From contig CAUYUJ010003644.1 in the NCBI GenBank assembly GCA_963575745.1, forward strand, positions 50,594 to 77,227: 26,634 bases of DNA. Direction: 5' to 3'. Positions within the stretch are counted from its first letter, which is position 1; each line of letters starts with the position of its first letter. The stretch is from Prorocentrum cordatum. Taxonomy: Eukaryota > Sar > Dinophyceae > Prorocentrales > Prorocentraceae. The notes beneath the pieces were generated by a model. That model ran no database searches, was not told the DNA's origin, and saw only the letters and a list, made by a program, of their open reading frames with translations. Both the position numbers and the translations under genes were made by a program. Shown here in pieces: positions 8,990-18,612 of this stretch.

Positions 8990-9145
8990 GGCCCAAAAGA
9001 CGCCCTGGAGGGCCCCATGACCGCCCGAGAGCGCCCCAAGAGGACCCCAAGAGACCCCCAAGAGCGCTCCAGGAGGCATCCAGACAGCTCACAAGAACGC
9101 CAAGAAAGTCCAAGACGGGCCAAGACGGACCAGGGGCCCCCGCAG
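8990..9145 (-). repeat. Short G-rich block in reverse orientation
   Basis: CCCCAAGAG, GGGCCAAGACGG and related words repeat here. They are the reverse complement of the CTCTTGGGG motif of blocks 1-4, so this is a small inverted fragment of the same repeat family. Confidence 0.6.
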
Positions 9146-9239
9146 CCAGGGCCAGTGCTGCCTTGAGCAGAGCGTGGCCGCATCTGCTCGCCATAACTTA
9201 TGCTGTCGGCTGTGTAGCAGCATGCCCAGAGTTCTAAGC

Positions 9240-9452
9240 CATCATGTGTGATGGACTGCAGAGGACTACATGGTTGCTTGTCTTGTCTTGTCGTCCTCAT
9301 CCTGCTGCTGCTGCTGCTGCTGCTCCAGGCTGCTCTCGGCGCCTTGATACTGCAATCGGGATTATGAATCCCGCTGGTTACAGCAGTCTAATTTTCATGG
9401 CCAGATCTTGGTTCACTCGTGTCGTTTCGCATGGTGCTGCGTGAGTGATGAT
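9240..9452. repeat. Partial B-type satellite monomer interrupted by CTG repeat
   Basis: Starts with GTGATGGACTGCAG-like monomer sequence, is broken by a CTG run, then continues with the second half of a B monomer (ATCCCGCTGGTTACAGCA, GGCCAGATCTTGGTTCACTC). It is the first member of the main array. Confidence 0.65.
9300..9326. repeat. CTG trinucleotide run
   Basis: About eight consecutive CTG triplets inside the first partial satellite monomer. Confidence 0.9.
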
Positions 9453-9860
9453 TGACAGGCTACTCGTCTGAGGCTGCGTGCTGTTCTGGACAGAACCTAC
9501 CCAGAAACCACAGCAGCCACAGGATCGATTTGAACTGCCTGGGTCTGACGAGCGCAATGGAATGTCCACTGATATCCAGCTGGCTACTACTATCGAGATT
9601 GAATTGCCAGTTCTCGGTGAATTGATGTTGTCTGGCATGATAGTGTGTGATGGCGTGCAGGCTACTCGTCTGAGTTTGCGTGTTGTTCTGGGCAGAACCT
9701 ACCCGGATGCCACGGCAGCCACAGGATCGATTCACATTGCCCAGGTCTGACGTGCGCATTTCGATGTTCATGTTGATCCCGCTGGTTATAGCAATGTAGT
9801 TTTAGTGGCCAGATTTTGGTTCTCTCGTGTCGTTTAGCATGGTTCTGCTTGTGTGATGAT
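9453..9860. repeat. Satellite A/B dimer without insertion (left edge)
   Basis: One dimer of about 408 bp. Monomer A begins TTGACAGGCTACTC and monomer B begins GTGCAGGCTACTC near 9655. The B monomer holds the empty site GGCCAGATTTTGGTTC near 9809-9824, which shows the state before the inverted-repeat element inserted. Confidence 0.9.
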
Positions 9861-10247
9861 TGACAGGCTACTCGTCTGAGGCTGCGTGCTGTTCTGGACA
9901 GAACCTATCCAGAAGCCACAGCAGCCACAGGATCGATTTGAACTGCCTGGGTCTGACAAGCGCTTTGGAATGTCTACAGATATCCGGCTGGCTACTACTA
10001 TCGAGATTGAATTGTCAGTTCTGTGTTAATTGATGTTGTCTGGCATGATAGTGTTTGTGTGATGACGTGCAGGCTACTTGTCTGAGGTTGCGTGCTGCTC
10101 TGGGCAGAACCTACCCGGAAGCCACGGCAGCCATAGGATCGATTTAGATTGCCGAGGTCTGACGTTCGCATTTCGATGTTCATGTTGATCCCGCTGGTCA
10201 TGTGAATATAGTTTTGATGGCAATGTAGTTTTAATAGTCAGATTTTG

Positions 10248-10502
10248 TCGGGGTGACCCAAATTGGGGTCGAGCTGAAAGGGGGTGGTGCAATAGATTTG
10301 GGGCAATTGTATTGCAAACGTATTGCGCCGGAGAATTGTATTGCATTAGATTGCAAGTAATGTACTGCACGCGAAAATACAGCAATACATCTGCGCCCCA
10401 GAATGTATTGCACGCCCCAGATGTACTGCAAGCCCACAAGCCAATTGCACCAAATCTATTGCACCACCCCCTTTGTCGCTGGACCCCCTTTTGGGTCAGC
10501 CC
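10248..10502. mobile_element. MITE-like inverted-repeat element, copy 1
   Basis: A 255-bp non-coding element. Its left end (TCGGGGTGACCCAAATTGGGG) and the reverse complement of its right end (GGGCTGACCCAAAAGGGGG) start inverted repeats of about 56 bp with roughly seven differences. Both arms continue through AAAGGGGGTGGTGC and ATAGATTTGG. It is flanked by exact 7-bp repeats GATTTTG (10241-10247 and 10503-10509). The empty site in neighbouring dimers has one GATTTTG, which fits a target-site duplication. The interior is a series of TATTGCA/TACTGCA words plus an inner hairpin (ATGTACTGC in this copy, ATGTATTGC in others, with GCAATACAT). No transposase. Superfamily unknown. Confidence 0.8.
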
Positions 10503-10923
10503 GATTTTGGTTCACTCGTGTCTTATAGCATGGTGCTGCTCGAGTGATGATTGACAGGCTACTCGTCTGAGGCTGCGTGCTGTTCTGGACAGAACCTATC
10601 CAGAAGCCACAGCAGCCACAGGATCGATTTGAACTGCCTGGGTCTGACGAGCGCAATGGAATGTCTACTGGTATCCAGCTGGCTACTACTATCGAGACTG
10701 TTTTGCCAGTTCTCGGTGAACTGATGTTGTCTGGCATGTTGGTGTGTGTGTGTGATGACGTGCAGGCTACTCGTCTGAGTTTGCGTGTTGTTCTGGGCAG
10801 AACCTACCCGGAAGCCACGGCAGCCACATGATCGATTCACATTGCCCAGGTCTGACGTGCGCATTTCGATGTTCATGTTGATCCCGCTGGTTATAGCAAT
10901 GTAGTTTCAATAGCCCGACTTTG

Positions 10924-11178
10924 TCTGGGTGGCCCAAATTGGGGTTCTGCTGAAAGGGGGTGGTGCGATAGACTTGGGGCAATTGTATTGCAAACGTATT
11001 GCGCCGGAGAATTGTATTGCATTAGATTGCAAGTAATGTACTGCACGCGAAATTACAGCAATACATCTGCGCCCCAGAATGTATTGCACGCCCCAAATGT
11101 ACTGCTCGCCCACAAGTCTATTGCACCAAATCTATTGCACCACCCCCTTTGTCGCTGGACCCCCTTTTGGGTCAGCCC
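10924..11178. mobile_element. MITE-like element, copy 2
   Basis: Full-length 255-bp copy. The left end reads TCTGGGTGGCCC, with one change in the TGACCC motif. Left flank GACTTTG, right flank GATTTTG. Confidence 0.8.
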
Positions 11179-11601
11179 GATTTTGGTTCACTCGTGTCGT
11201 TTAGCATGGTGCTGCTTGAGTGATGATTGACAGGCTACTCGTCTGAGGCTGCGTGCTGTTCTGGACAGAACCTACCCAGAAGCCACAGCAGCCACAGGAT
11301 CGATTTGAACTGCCTGGGTCTGACGAGCGCAATGGAATGTCTACTGGTATCCAGCTGGCTACTACTATCGAGACTGTTTTGCCAGTTCTCGGTGAATTGA
11401 TGTTGTCTGGCATGATAGTGTGTGTGTGTGTGATGACGTGCAGGCTACTCGTCTGAGTTTGCGTGTTGTTCTGGGCAGAACCTACCCGGAAGCCACGGCA
11501 GCCACATGATCGATTCACATTGCCCAGGTCTGACGTGCGCATTTCGATGTTCATGTTGATCCCGCTGGTTATAGCAATGTAGTTTCAATAGCCCGACTTT
11601 G

Positions 11602-11856
11602 TCTGGGTGACCCAAATTGGGGTCCTGCTGAAAGGGGGTGGTGCGATAGACTTGGGGCAATTGTATTGCAAACGTATTGCGCCGGAGAATTGTATTGCAT
11701 TAGATTGCAAGTAGTGTATTGCACGCGAAATTACAGCAATACATCTGCGCCCCAGAATGTATTGCACGCCCCAAATGTACTGCTCGCCCACAAGTCTATT
11801 GCACCAAATCTATTGCACCACCCCCTTTGTCGCTGGACCCCCTTTTGGGTCAGCCC
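11602..11856. mobile_element. MITE-like element, copy 3
   Basis: Full-length copy, left end TCTGGGTGACCC. Left flank GACTTTG, right flank GATTTTG. Confidence 0.8.
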
Positions 11857-12278
11857 GATTTTGGTTCACTCGTGTCTTATAGCATGGTGCTGCTCGAGTG
11901 ATGATTGACAGGCTACTCGTCTGAGGCTGCGTGCTGTTCTGGACAGAACCTATCCAGAAGCCACAGCAGCCACAGGGTCGATTTGAACTGCCTGGGTCTG
12001 ACGAGCGCAATGGAATGTCTACTGGTATCCAGCTGGCTACTACTATCGAGACTGTTTTGCCAGTTCTCGGTGAATTGATGTTGTCTGGCATGATAGTGTG
12101 TGTGTGTGTGATGACGTGCAGGCTACTCGTCTGAGTTTGCGTGTTGTTCTGGGCAGAACCTACCCGGAAGCCACGGCAGCCACAGGATCGATTTAGATTG
12201 CCCAGGTCTGACGTGCGCATTTCGATGTTCATGTTGATCCCGTTGGTTATCGCAATGTAGTTTTATAGCCAGATTTTG

Positions 12279-12533
12279 TCGGGGTGACCCAAATTGGGGT
12301 CCTGCTGAAAGGGGGTGGTGCGATAGATTTGGGGCAATTGTATTGCAAACGTATTGCGCCGGAGAATTGTATTGCATTAGATTGCAAGCAATGTATTGCA
12401 CGCGAAAATACAGCAATACATCTGCGCCCCAGAATGTATTGCACGCCTCAAATGTACTGCAAGCCCACAAGTCAATTGCACCAAATCTATTGCACCACCC
12501 CCTTTGTCGCTGGACCCCCTTTTGGGTCAGCCC
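12279..12533. mobile_element. MITE-like element, copy 4
   Basis: Full-length copy, left end TCGGGGTGACCC. Both flanks are intact GATTTTG, as in copy 1. Confidence 0.8.
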
Positions 12534-12957
12534 GATTTTGGTTCACTCGTGTCTTATAGCATGGTGCTGCTCGAGTGATGATTGACAGGCTACTCGTCTG
12601 AGGCTGCGTGCTGTTCTGGACAGAACCTATCCAGAAGCCACAGCAGCCACAGGATCGATTTGAACTGCCTGGGTCTGACGAGCGCAATGGAATGTCTACT
12701 GGTATCCAGCTGGCTACTACTATCGAGACTGTTTTGCCAGTTCTCGGTGAATTGATGTCGTCTGGCATGTTAGTGTGTGTTTGTGTGTGTGTGATGACGT
12801 GCAGGCTACTCGTCTGAGTTTGCGTGTTGTTCTGGGCAGAACCTACCCGGAAGTCACGGCAGCCACAGGATCGATTTACATTGCCCAGGTCTGACGTGCG
12901 CATTTCGATGTTCATGTTGATCCCGTTGTAGCAATGTAGTTTTATAGCCAGATTTTG

Positions 12958-13143
12958 TCGGGGTGACCCAAATTGGGGTCCAGCTGAAAGGGGGTGGTGC
13001 GATAGATTTGGGGCAATTGTATTGCAAACGTATTGCGCCGGAGAATTGTATTGCATTAGATTGCAAGCAATGTATTGCACGTCTACTGCACCAAATCTAT
13101 TGCACCACCCCCTTTGTCGCTGGACCCCCTTTTGGGTCAGCCC
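12958..13143. mobile_element. MITE-like element, copy 5, internally deleted
   Basis: Only 186 bp. About 69 bp of the interior is missing between ATTGCACG and TCTACTGCACC (junction near 13082), while both terminal inverted repeats and both GATTTTG flanks remain. Confidence 0.8.
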
Positions 13144-13566
13144 GATTTTGGTTCACTCGTGTCTTATAGCATGGTGCTGCTTGAGTGATGATTGACAGGC
13201 TACTCGTCTGAGGCTGCGTGCTGTTCTGGACAGAACCTATCCAGAAGCCACAGCAGCCACAGGATCGATTTGAACTGCCTGGGTCTGACGAGCGCAATGG
13301 AATGTCTACTGGTATCCAGCTGGCTACTACTATCGAGACTGTTTTGCCAGTTCTCGGTGAATTGATGTTGTCTGGCATGATAGTGTGTGTGTGTGTGATG
13401 ACGTGCAGGCTACTCGTCTGAGTTTGCGTGTTGTTCTGGGCAGAACCTACCCGGAAGCCACGGCAGCCACATGATCGATTCACATTGCCCAGGTCTGACG
13501 TGCGCATTTCGATGTTCATGTTGATCCCGCTGGTTATAGCAGTGTAGTTTTAATAGCCCGACTTTG

Positions 13567-13821
13567 TCTGGGTGACCCAAATTGGGGTCCTGCTGAAAGG
13601 GGGTGGTGCGATAGACTTGGGGCAATTGTATTGCAAACGTATTGCGCCGGAGAATTGTATTGCATTAGATTGCAAGCAATGTATTGCACGCGAAAATACA
13701 GCAATACATCTGCGCCCCAGAATGTATTGCACGCCCCAAATGTACTGCAAGCCCACAAGTCTATTGCACCAAATCTATTGCACCACCCCCTTTGTCGCTG
13801 GACCCCCTTTTGGGTCAGCCC
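13567..13821. mobile_element. MITE-like element, copy 6
   Basis: Full-length copy, left end TCTGGGTGACCC. Left flank GACTTTG, right flank GATTTTG. Confidence 0.8.
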
Positions 13822-14244
13822 GATTTTGGTTCACTCGTGTCGTTTAGCATGGTGCTGCTTGAGTGATGATTGACAGGCTACTCGTCTGAGGCTGCGTGCT
13901 GTTCTGGACAGAACCTATCCAGAAGCCACAGCAGCCACAGGATCGATTAGAACTGCCTGGGTCTGACGAGCGCAATGGAATGTCTACTGGTATCCAGCTG
14001 GCTACTACTATCGAGACTGTTTTGCCAGTTCTCGGTGAATTGATGTTGTCTGGCATGATAGTGTGTGTGTGTGTGATGACGTGCAGGCTACTCGTCTGAG
14101 TTTGCGTGTTGTTCTGGGTAGAACCTACCCGGAAGCCACGGCAGCCACATGATCGATTCACATTGCCCAGGTCTGATGTGCGCATTTCGATGTTCATGCT
14201 GATCCCGCTGGTTATAGCAGTGTAGTTATAATAGCCCGGCTTTG

Positions 14245-14499
14245 TCTGGGTGACCCAAATTGGGGTCCTGCTGAAAGGGGGTGGTGCGATAGACGTGGGG
14301 CAATTGTATTGCAAACGTATTGCGCCGGAGAATTGTATTGCATTAGATTGCAAGCAATGTATTGCACGCGAAAATACAGCAATACATCTGCGCCCCAGAA
14401 TGTATTGCACGCCCCAAATGTACTGCAAGCCCACAAGTCAATTGCACCAAATCTATTGCACCACCCCCTTTGTCGCTGGACCCCCTTTTGGGTCAGCCC
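14245..14499. mobile_element. MITE-like element, copy 7
   Basis: Full-length copy. Left flank has drifted to GGCTTTG, right flank GATTTTG. One arm has GATAGACGTGGGG instead of GATAGACTTGGGG. Confidence 0.8.
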
Positions 14500-14923
14500 G
14501 ATTTTGGTTCACTCGTGTCTTATAGCATGGTGCTGCTCGAGTGATGATTGACAGGCTACTCGTCTGAGGCTGCGTGCTGTTCTGGACAGAACCTATCCAG
14601 AAGCCACAGCAGCCACAGGATCGATTTGAACTGCCTGGGTCTGACGAGCGCAATGGAATGTCTACTGGTATCCAGCTGGCTACTACTATCGAGACTGTTT
14701 TGCCAGTTCTCGGTGAATTGATGTTGTCTGGCATGTTAGTGTGTGTGTGTGTGTGATGACGTGCAGGCTACTCGTCTGAGTTTGCGTGTTGTTCTGGGCA
14801 GAAGCTACCCGGAAGTCACGGCAGCCACAGGATCGATTTACATTGCCCAGGTCTGACGTGCGCATTTCGATGTTCATGTTGATCCCGTTTGTCATAGCAA
14901 TGTAGTTTTATAGCCAGATTTTG

Positions 14924-15178
14924 TCTGGGTGACCCAAATTGGGGTCCAGCTGAAAGGGGGTGGTGCGATAGATTTGGGGCAATTGTATTGCAAACGTATT
15001 GCGCCGGAGAATTGTATTGCATTAGATTGCAAGCAATGTATTGCACGCGAAAATACAGCAATACATCTGCGCCCCAGAATGTATTGCACGCCCCAAATGT
15101 ACTGCAAGCCCACAAGTCTATTGCACCAAATCTATTGCACCACCCCCTTTGTCGCTGGACCCCCTTTTGGGTCAGCCC
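14924..15178. mobile_element. MITE-like element, copy 8
   Basis: Full-length copy. Left flank GATTTTG, right flank GACTTTG, the reverse of the usual combination. Its arms match well (GGGGTCCAGC on both ends). Confidence 0.8.
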
Positions 15179-15601
15179 GACTTTGGTTCACTCGTGTCGT
15201 TTAGCATGGTGCTGCTTGAGTGATGATTGACAGGCTACTCGTCTGAGGCTGCGTGCTGTTCTGGACAGAACCTATCCAGAAGCCACAGCAGCCACAGGAT
15301 CGATTTGAACTGCCTGGGCCTGACGAGCGCAATGGAATGTCTACTGGTATCCAGCTGGCTACTACTATCGAGACTGTTTTGCCAGTTCTCGGTGAATTGA
15401 TGTTGTCTGGCATGAGAGTGTGTGTGTGTGTGATGACGTGCAGGCTACTCGTCTGAGTTTGCGTGTTGTTCTGGGCAGAACCTACCCGGAAGCCACGGCA
15501 GCCACAGGATCGATTCACATTGCCCAGGTCTGACGTGCGCATTTCGATGTTCATGTTGATGCCGCTGGCTATAGCAATGTAGTTTTAATAGCCCGACTTT
15601 G

Positions 15602-15856
15602 TCTGGGTGACCCAAATTGGGGTCCTGCTGAAAGGGGGTGGTGCGATAGACTTGGGGCAATTGTATTGCAAACGTATTGCGCCGGAGAATTGTATTGCAT
15701 TAGATTGCAAGTAATGTATTGCACGCGAAATTACAGCAATACATCTGCGCCCCAGAATGTATTGCACGCCCCAAATGTACTGCAAGCCCACAAGTCTATT
15801 GCACCAAATCTATTGCACCACCCCCTTTGTCGCTGGACCCCCTTTTGGGTCAGCCC
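15602..15856. mobile_element. MITE-like element, copy 9
   Basis: Full-length copy. Both flanks read GACTTTG, which suggests gene conversion of one flank by the other or by a neighbouring unit. Confidence 0.8.
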
Positions 15857-16277
15857 GACTTTGGTTCACTCGTGTCTTATAGCATGGTGGTGCTCGAGTG
15901 ATGATTGACAGGCTACTCGTCTGAGGCTGCGTGCTGTTCTGGACAGAACCTATCCAGAAGCCACAGCAGCCACAGGATCGATTTGAACTGCCTGGGTCTG
16001 ACGAGCGCAATGGAATGTCTACTGGTATCCAGCTGGCTACTACTATCGAGATTGAATTGCCAGTTCTCAGTGAATTGATGTTGTCTGGCATGTTGGTGTG
16101 TGTGTGTGATGACGTGCAGGCTACTCGTCTTAGGTTGCGTGTTGTTCTGGGCAGAACCTACCCGGAAGCCACGGCAACCACAGGATCGATTTAGATTGCC
16201 CAGGTCTGATGTGCGCATTTCGATGTTCATGTTGATCCCGTTGGTCATAGCAATGTAGTTTCAATAGCCAGATATTG

Positions 16278-16532
16278 TCGGGGTGACCCAAATTGGGGTC
16301 CTGCTGAAAGGGGGTGGTGCGATAGATCTGGGGCAATTGTATTGCAAACGTATTGCGCCGGAGAATTGTATGGCATTAGATTGCAAGCAATGTATTGCAC
16401 GCGAAATTACAGCAATACATCTGCGCCCCAGAATGTATTGCACGCCCCGAATGTACTGCAAGCCCACAAGTCTATTGCACCAAATCTATTGCACCACCCC
16501 CTTTGTCGCTGGACCCCCTTTTGGGTCAGCCC
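16278..16532. mobile_element. MITE-like element, copy 10
   Basis: Full-length copy, left end TCGGGGTGACCC. Left flank GATATTG, right flank GATTTTG. Confidence 0.8.
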
Positions 16533-16957
16533 GATTTTGGTTCACTCGTGTCGTTTAGCATGGTGCTGCTTGAGTGATGATTGACAGGCTACTCGTCTGA
16601 GGCTGCGTGCTGTTCTGGACAGAACCTATCCAGAAGCCACAGCAGCCACAGGATCGATTTGAACTGCCTGGGTCTGACGAGCGCAATGGAATGTCTACTG
16701 GTATCCAGCTGGCTACTACTATCGAGACTGTTTTGCCAGTTCTCGGTGAATTGATGTTGTCTGGCATGATAGTGTGTGTGTGTGTGTGATGACGTGCAGG
16801 CTACTCGTCTGAGTTTGCGTGTTGTTCTGGGCAGAACCTACCCCGAAGCCACGGCAGCCACATGATCGATTCACATTGCCCAGGTCTGACGTTCGCATTT
16901 CGATGTTCATGTTGATCCCGCTGGTTATAGCAGTGTAGTTTTAATAGCCCGACTTTG

Positions 16958-17212
16958 TCGGGGTGACCCAAATTGGGGTCCTGCTGAAAGGGGGTGGTGC
17001 GATAGACTTGGGGCAATTGTATTGCAAACGTATTGCGCCGGAGAATTGTATTGCATTAGATTGCAAGTAATGTATTGCACGCGAAATTACAGCAATACAT
17101 CTGCGCCCCAGAATGTATTGCACGCCCCAAATGTACTGCAAGCCCACAAGTCTATTGCACCAAATCTATTGCACCACCCCCTTTGTCGCTGGACCCCCTT
17201 TTGGGTCAGCCC
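16958..17212. mobile_element. MITE-like element, copy 11
   Basis: Full-length copy combining a GACTTTG left flank with a TCGGGG left end, a mosaic of the two common left-junction types. Right flank GATTTTG. Confidence 0.8.
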
Positions 17213-17633
17213 GATTTTGGTTCACTCGTGTCGTTTAGCATGGTGCTGCTCGAGTGATGATTGACAGGCTACTCGTCTGAGGCTGCGTGCTGTTCTGGAC
17301 AGAACCTATCCAGAAGCCACAGCAGCCACAGGATCGATTTGAACTGCCTGGGTCTGACGAGCGCAATGGAATGTCTACTGGTATCCAGCTGGCTACTACT
17401 ATCGAGACTGTATTGCCAGTTCTCGGTGAATTGATGTTGTCTGGCATGATAGTGTGTGTGTGTGATGACGTGCCGGCTACTCGTCTGAGTTTGCGTGTTG
17501 TTCTGGGCAGAACGTACCCGGAAGCCACGGCAGCCACATGATCGATTCACATTGCCCAGGTCTGACGTGCGCATTTCGATGTTCATGTTGATCCCGCTGG
17601 TTATAGCAGTGTAGTTTTAATAGCCCGACTTTG

Positions 17634-17888
17634 TCTGGGTGACCCAAATTGGGGTCCTGCTGAAAGGGGGTGGTGCGATAGACTTGGGGCAATCGTATTG
17701 CAAACGTATTGCGCCGGAGAATTGTATTGCATTAGATTGCAAGTAATGTATTGCACGCGAAATTACAGCAATACATCTGCGCCCCAGAATGTATTGCACG
17801 CCCCAAATGTACTGCAAGCCCACAAGTCTATTGCACCAAATCTATTGCACTACCCCCTTTGTCGCTGGACCCCCTTTTGGGTCAGCCC
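17634..17888. mobile_element. MITE-like element, copy 12
   Basis: Full-length copy, left end TCTGGGTGACCC. It has point changes CAATCGTATTGC and CACTACCCCC relative to the others. Left flank GACTTTG, right flank GATTTTG. Confidence 0.8.
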
Positions 17889-18309
17889 GATTTTGGTTCA
17901 CTCGTGTCTTATAGCATGGTGGTGCTCGAGTGATGATTGACAGGCTACTCGTCTGAGGCTGCGTGCTGTTCTGGACAGAACCTATCCAGAAGCCACAGCA
18001 GCCACAGGATCGATTTGAACTGCCTGGGTCTGACGAGCGCAATGGAATGTCTACTGGTATCCAGCTGGCTACTACTATCGAGACTGTTTTGCCAGTTCTC
18101 GGTGAATTGATGTTGTCTGGCATGATAGTGTGTGTGTGTGATGACGTGCAGGCTACTCGTCTGAGTTTGCGTGTTGTTCTGGGCAGAACGTACCCGGAAG
18201 CCACGGCAGCCACATGATCGATTCACATTGCCCAGGTTTGACATGCGCATTTCGATGTTCATGTTGATCCCGCTGGTTATAGCAGTGTAGTTTTAATAGC
18301 CCGACTTTG

Positions 18310-18564
18310 TCTGGGTGACCCAAATTGGGGTTCTGCTGAAAGGGGGTGGTGCGATAGACTTGGGGCAATTGTATTGCAAACGTATTGCGCCGGAGAATTG
18401 TATTGCATTAGATTGCAAGCAATGTATTGCACGCGAAAATACAGCACTACATCTGCGCCCCAGAATGTATTGCACGCCCCAAATGTACTGCTCGCCCACA
18501 AGTCTATTGCACCAAATCTATTGCACCACCCCCTTTGTCGCTGGACCCCCTTTTGGGTCAGCCC
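18310..18564. mobile_element. MITE-like element, copy 13 (last)
   Basis: Full-length copy and the last in the array. The inner hairpin partner has GCACTACAT instead of GCAATACAT. Left flank GACTTTG, right flank GATTTTG. Confidence 0.8.
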
Positions 18565-18612
18565 GATTTTGGTTCACTCGTGTCGCTTAGCATGGTGCTG
18601 CTTGAGTGATGA

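Larger units (their letters stand above)
7779..9239. other. Unassigned 1.46-kb segment interrupting the satellite
   Basis: Non-satellite DNA between a truncated monomer ending near 7778 and satellite sequence resuming near 9240. About 8013-8180 resembles a decayed G-rich block in + orientation, and 8990-9145 a short one in reverse. Long open frames cross the GGA array on both strands (one of 487 codons on +, 7774-9237), but they contain Gly/Glu homopolymers and no recognisable domain. No gene called. Confidence 0.4.
9861..18612. repeat. Higher-order satellite array, 13 filled units of ~678 bp
   Basis: Thirteen tandem units, each an A monomer, a (TG)n run, and a B monomer carrying a 255-bp inverted-repeat element at the same site. 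Corresponding points are 676-680 bp apart, except one unit shortened to about 609 bp by a deletion in its element. A and B are about 205 bp each and share the core TGCGTGYTGTTCTGG...CAGAACCTAYCC...GCAGCCACA. Central units are nearly identical and the first one is more diverged. Open frames of 60-196 codons recur in every unit but shift with small indels and match no family, so no gene is called. Confidence 0.95.

Noticed and set aside
7774-9237. 487-codon open frame on the + strand
   Set aside because: It crosses a GGA array (Gly/Glu homopolymers) and fragments of the G-rich repeat, overlaps long frames on the other strand, and has no recognisable domain.
9520-9540. tRNA B-box-like word GGATCGATTTG in satellite monomers, suggesting a tRNA-derived SINE
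   Set aside because: Only about seven of ten key positions fit, no A box lies at the right distance, and no cloverleaf or A-rich tail is visible.
10497-10517. Spliced-leader resemblance at AGCCCGATTTTGGTTCAC next to the element
   Set aside because: It needs a 2-base insertion and further mismatches, and the similarity arises partly from the element end joined to its flank. The empty site lacks the upper part.
13844-14434. 196-codon minus-strand frame in the satellite
   Set aside because: It joins frames that are separate in neighbouring units through small indels, so it is a chance fusion and not a conserved product.
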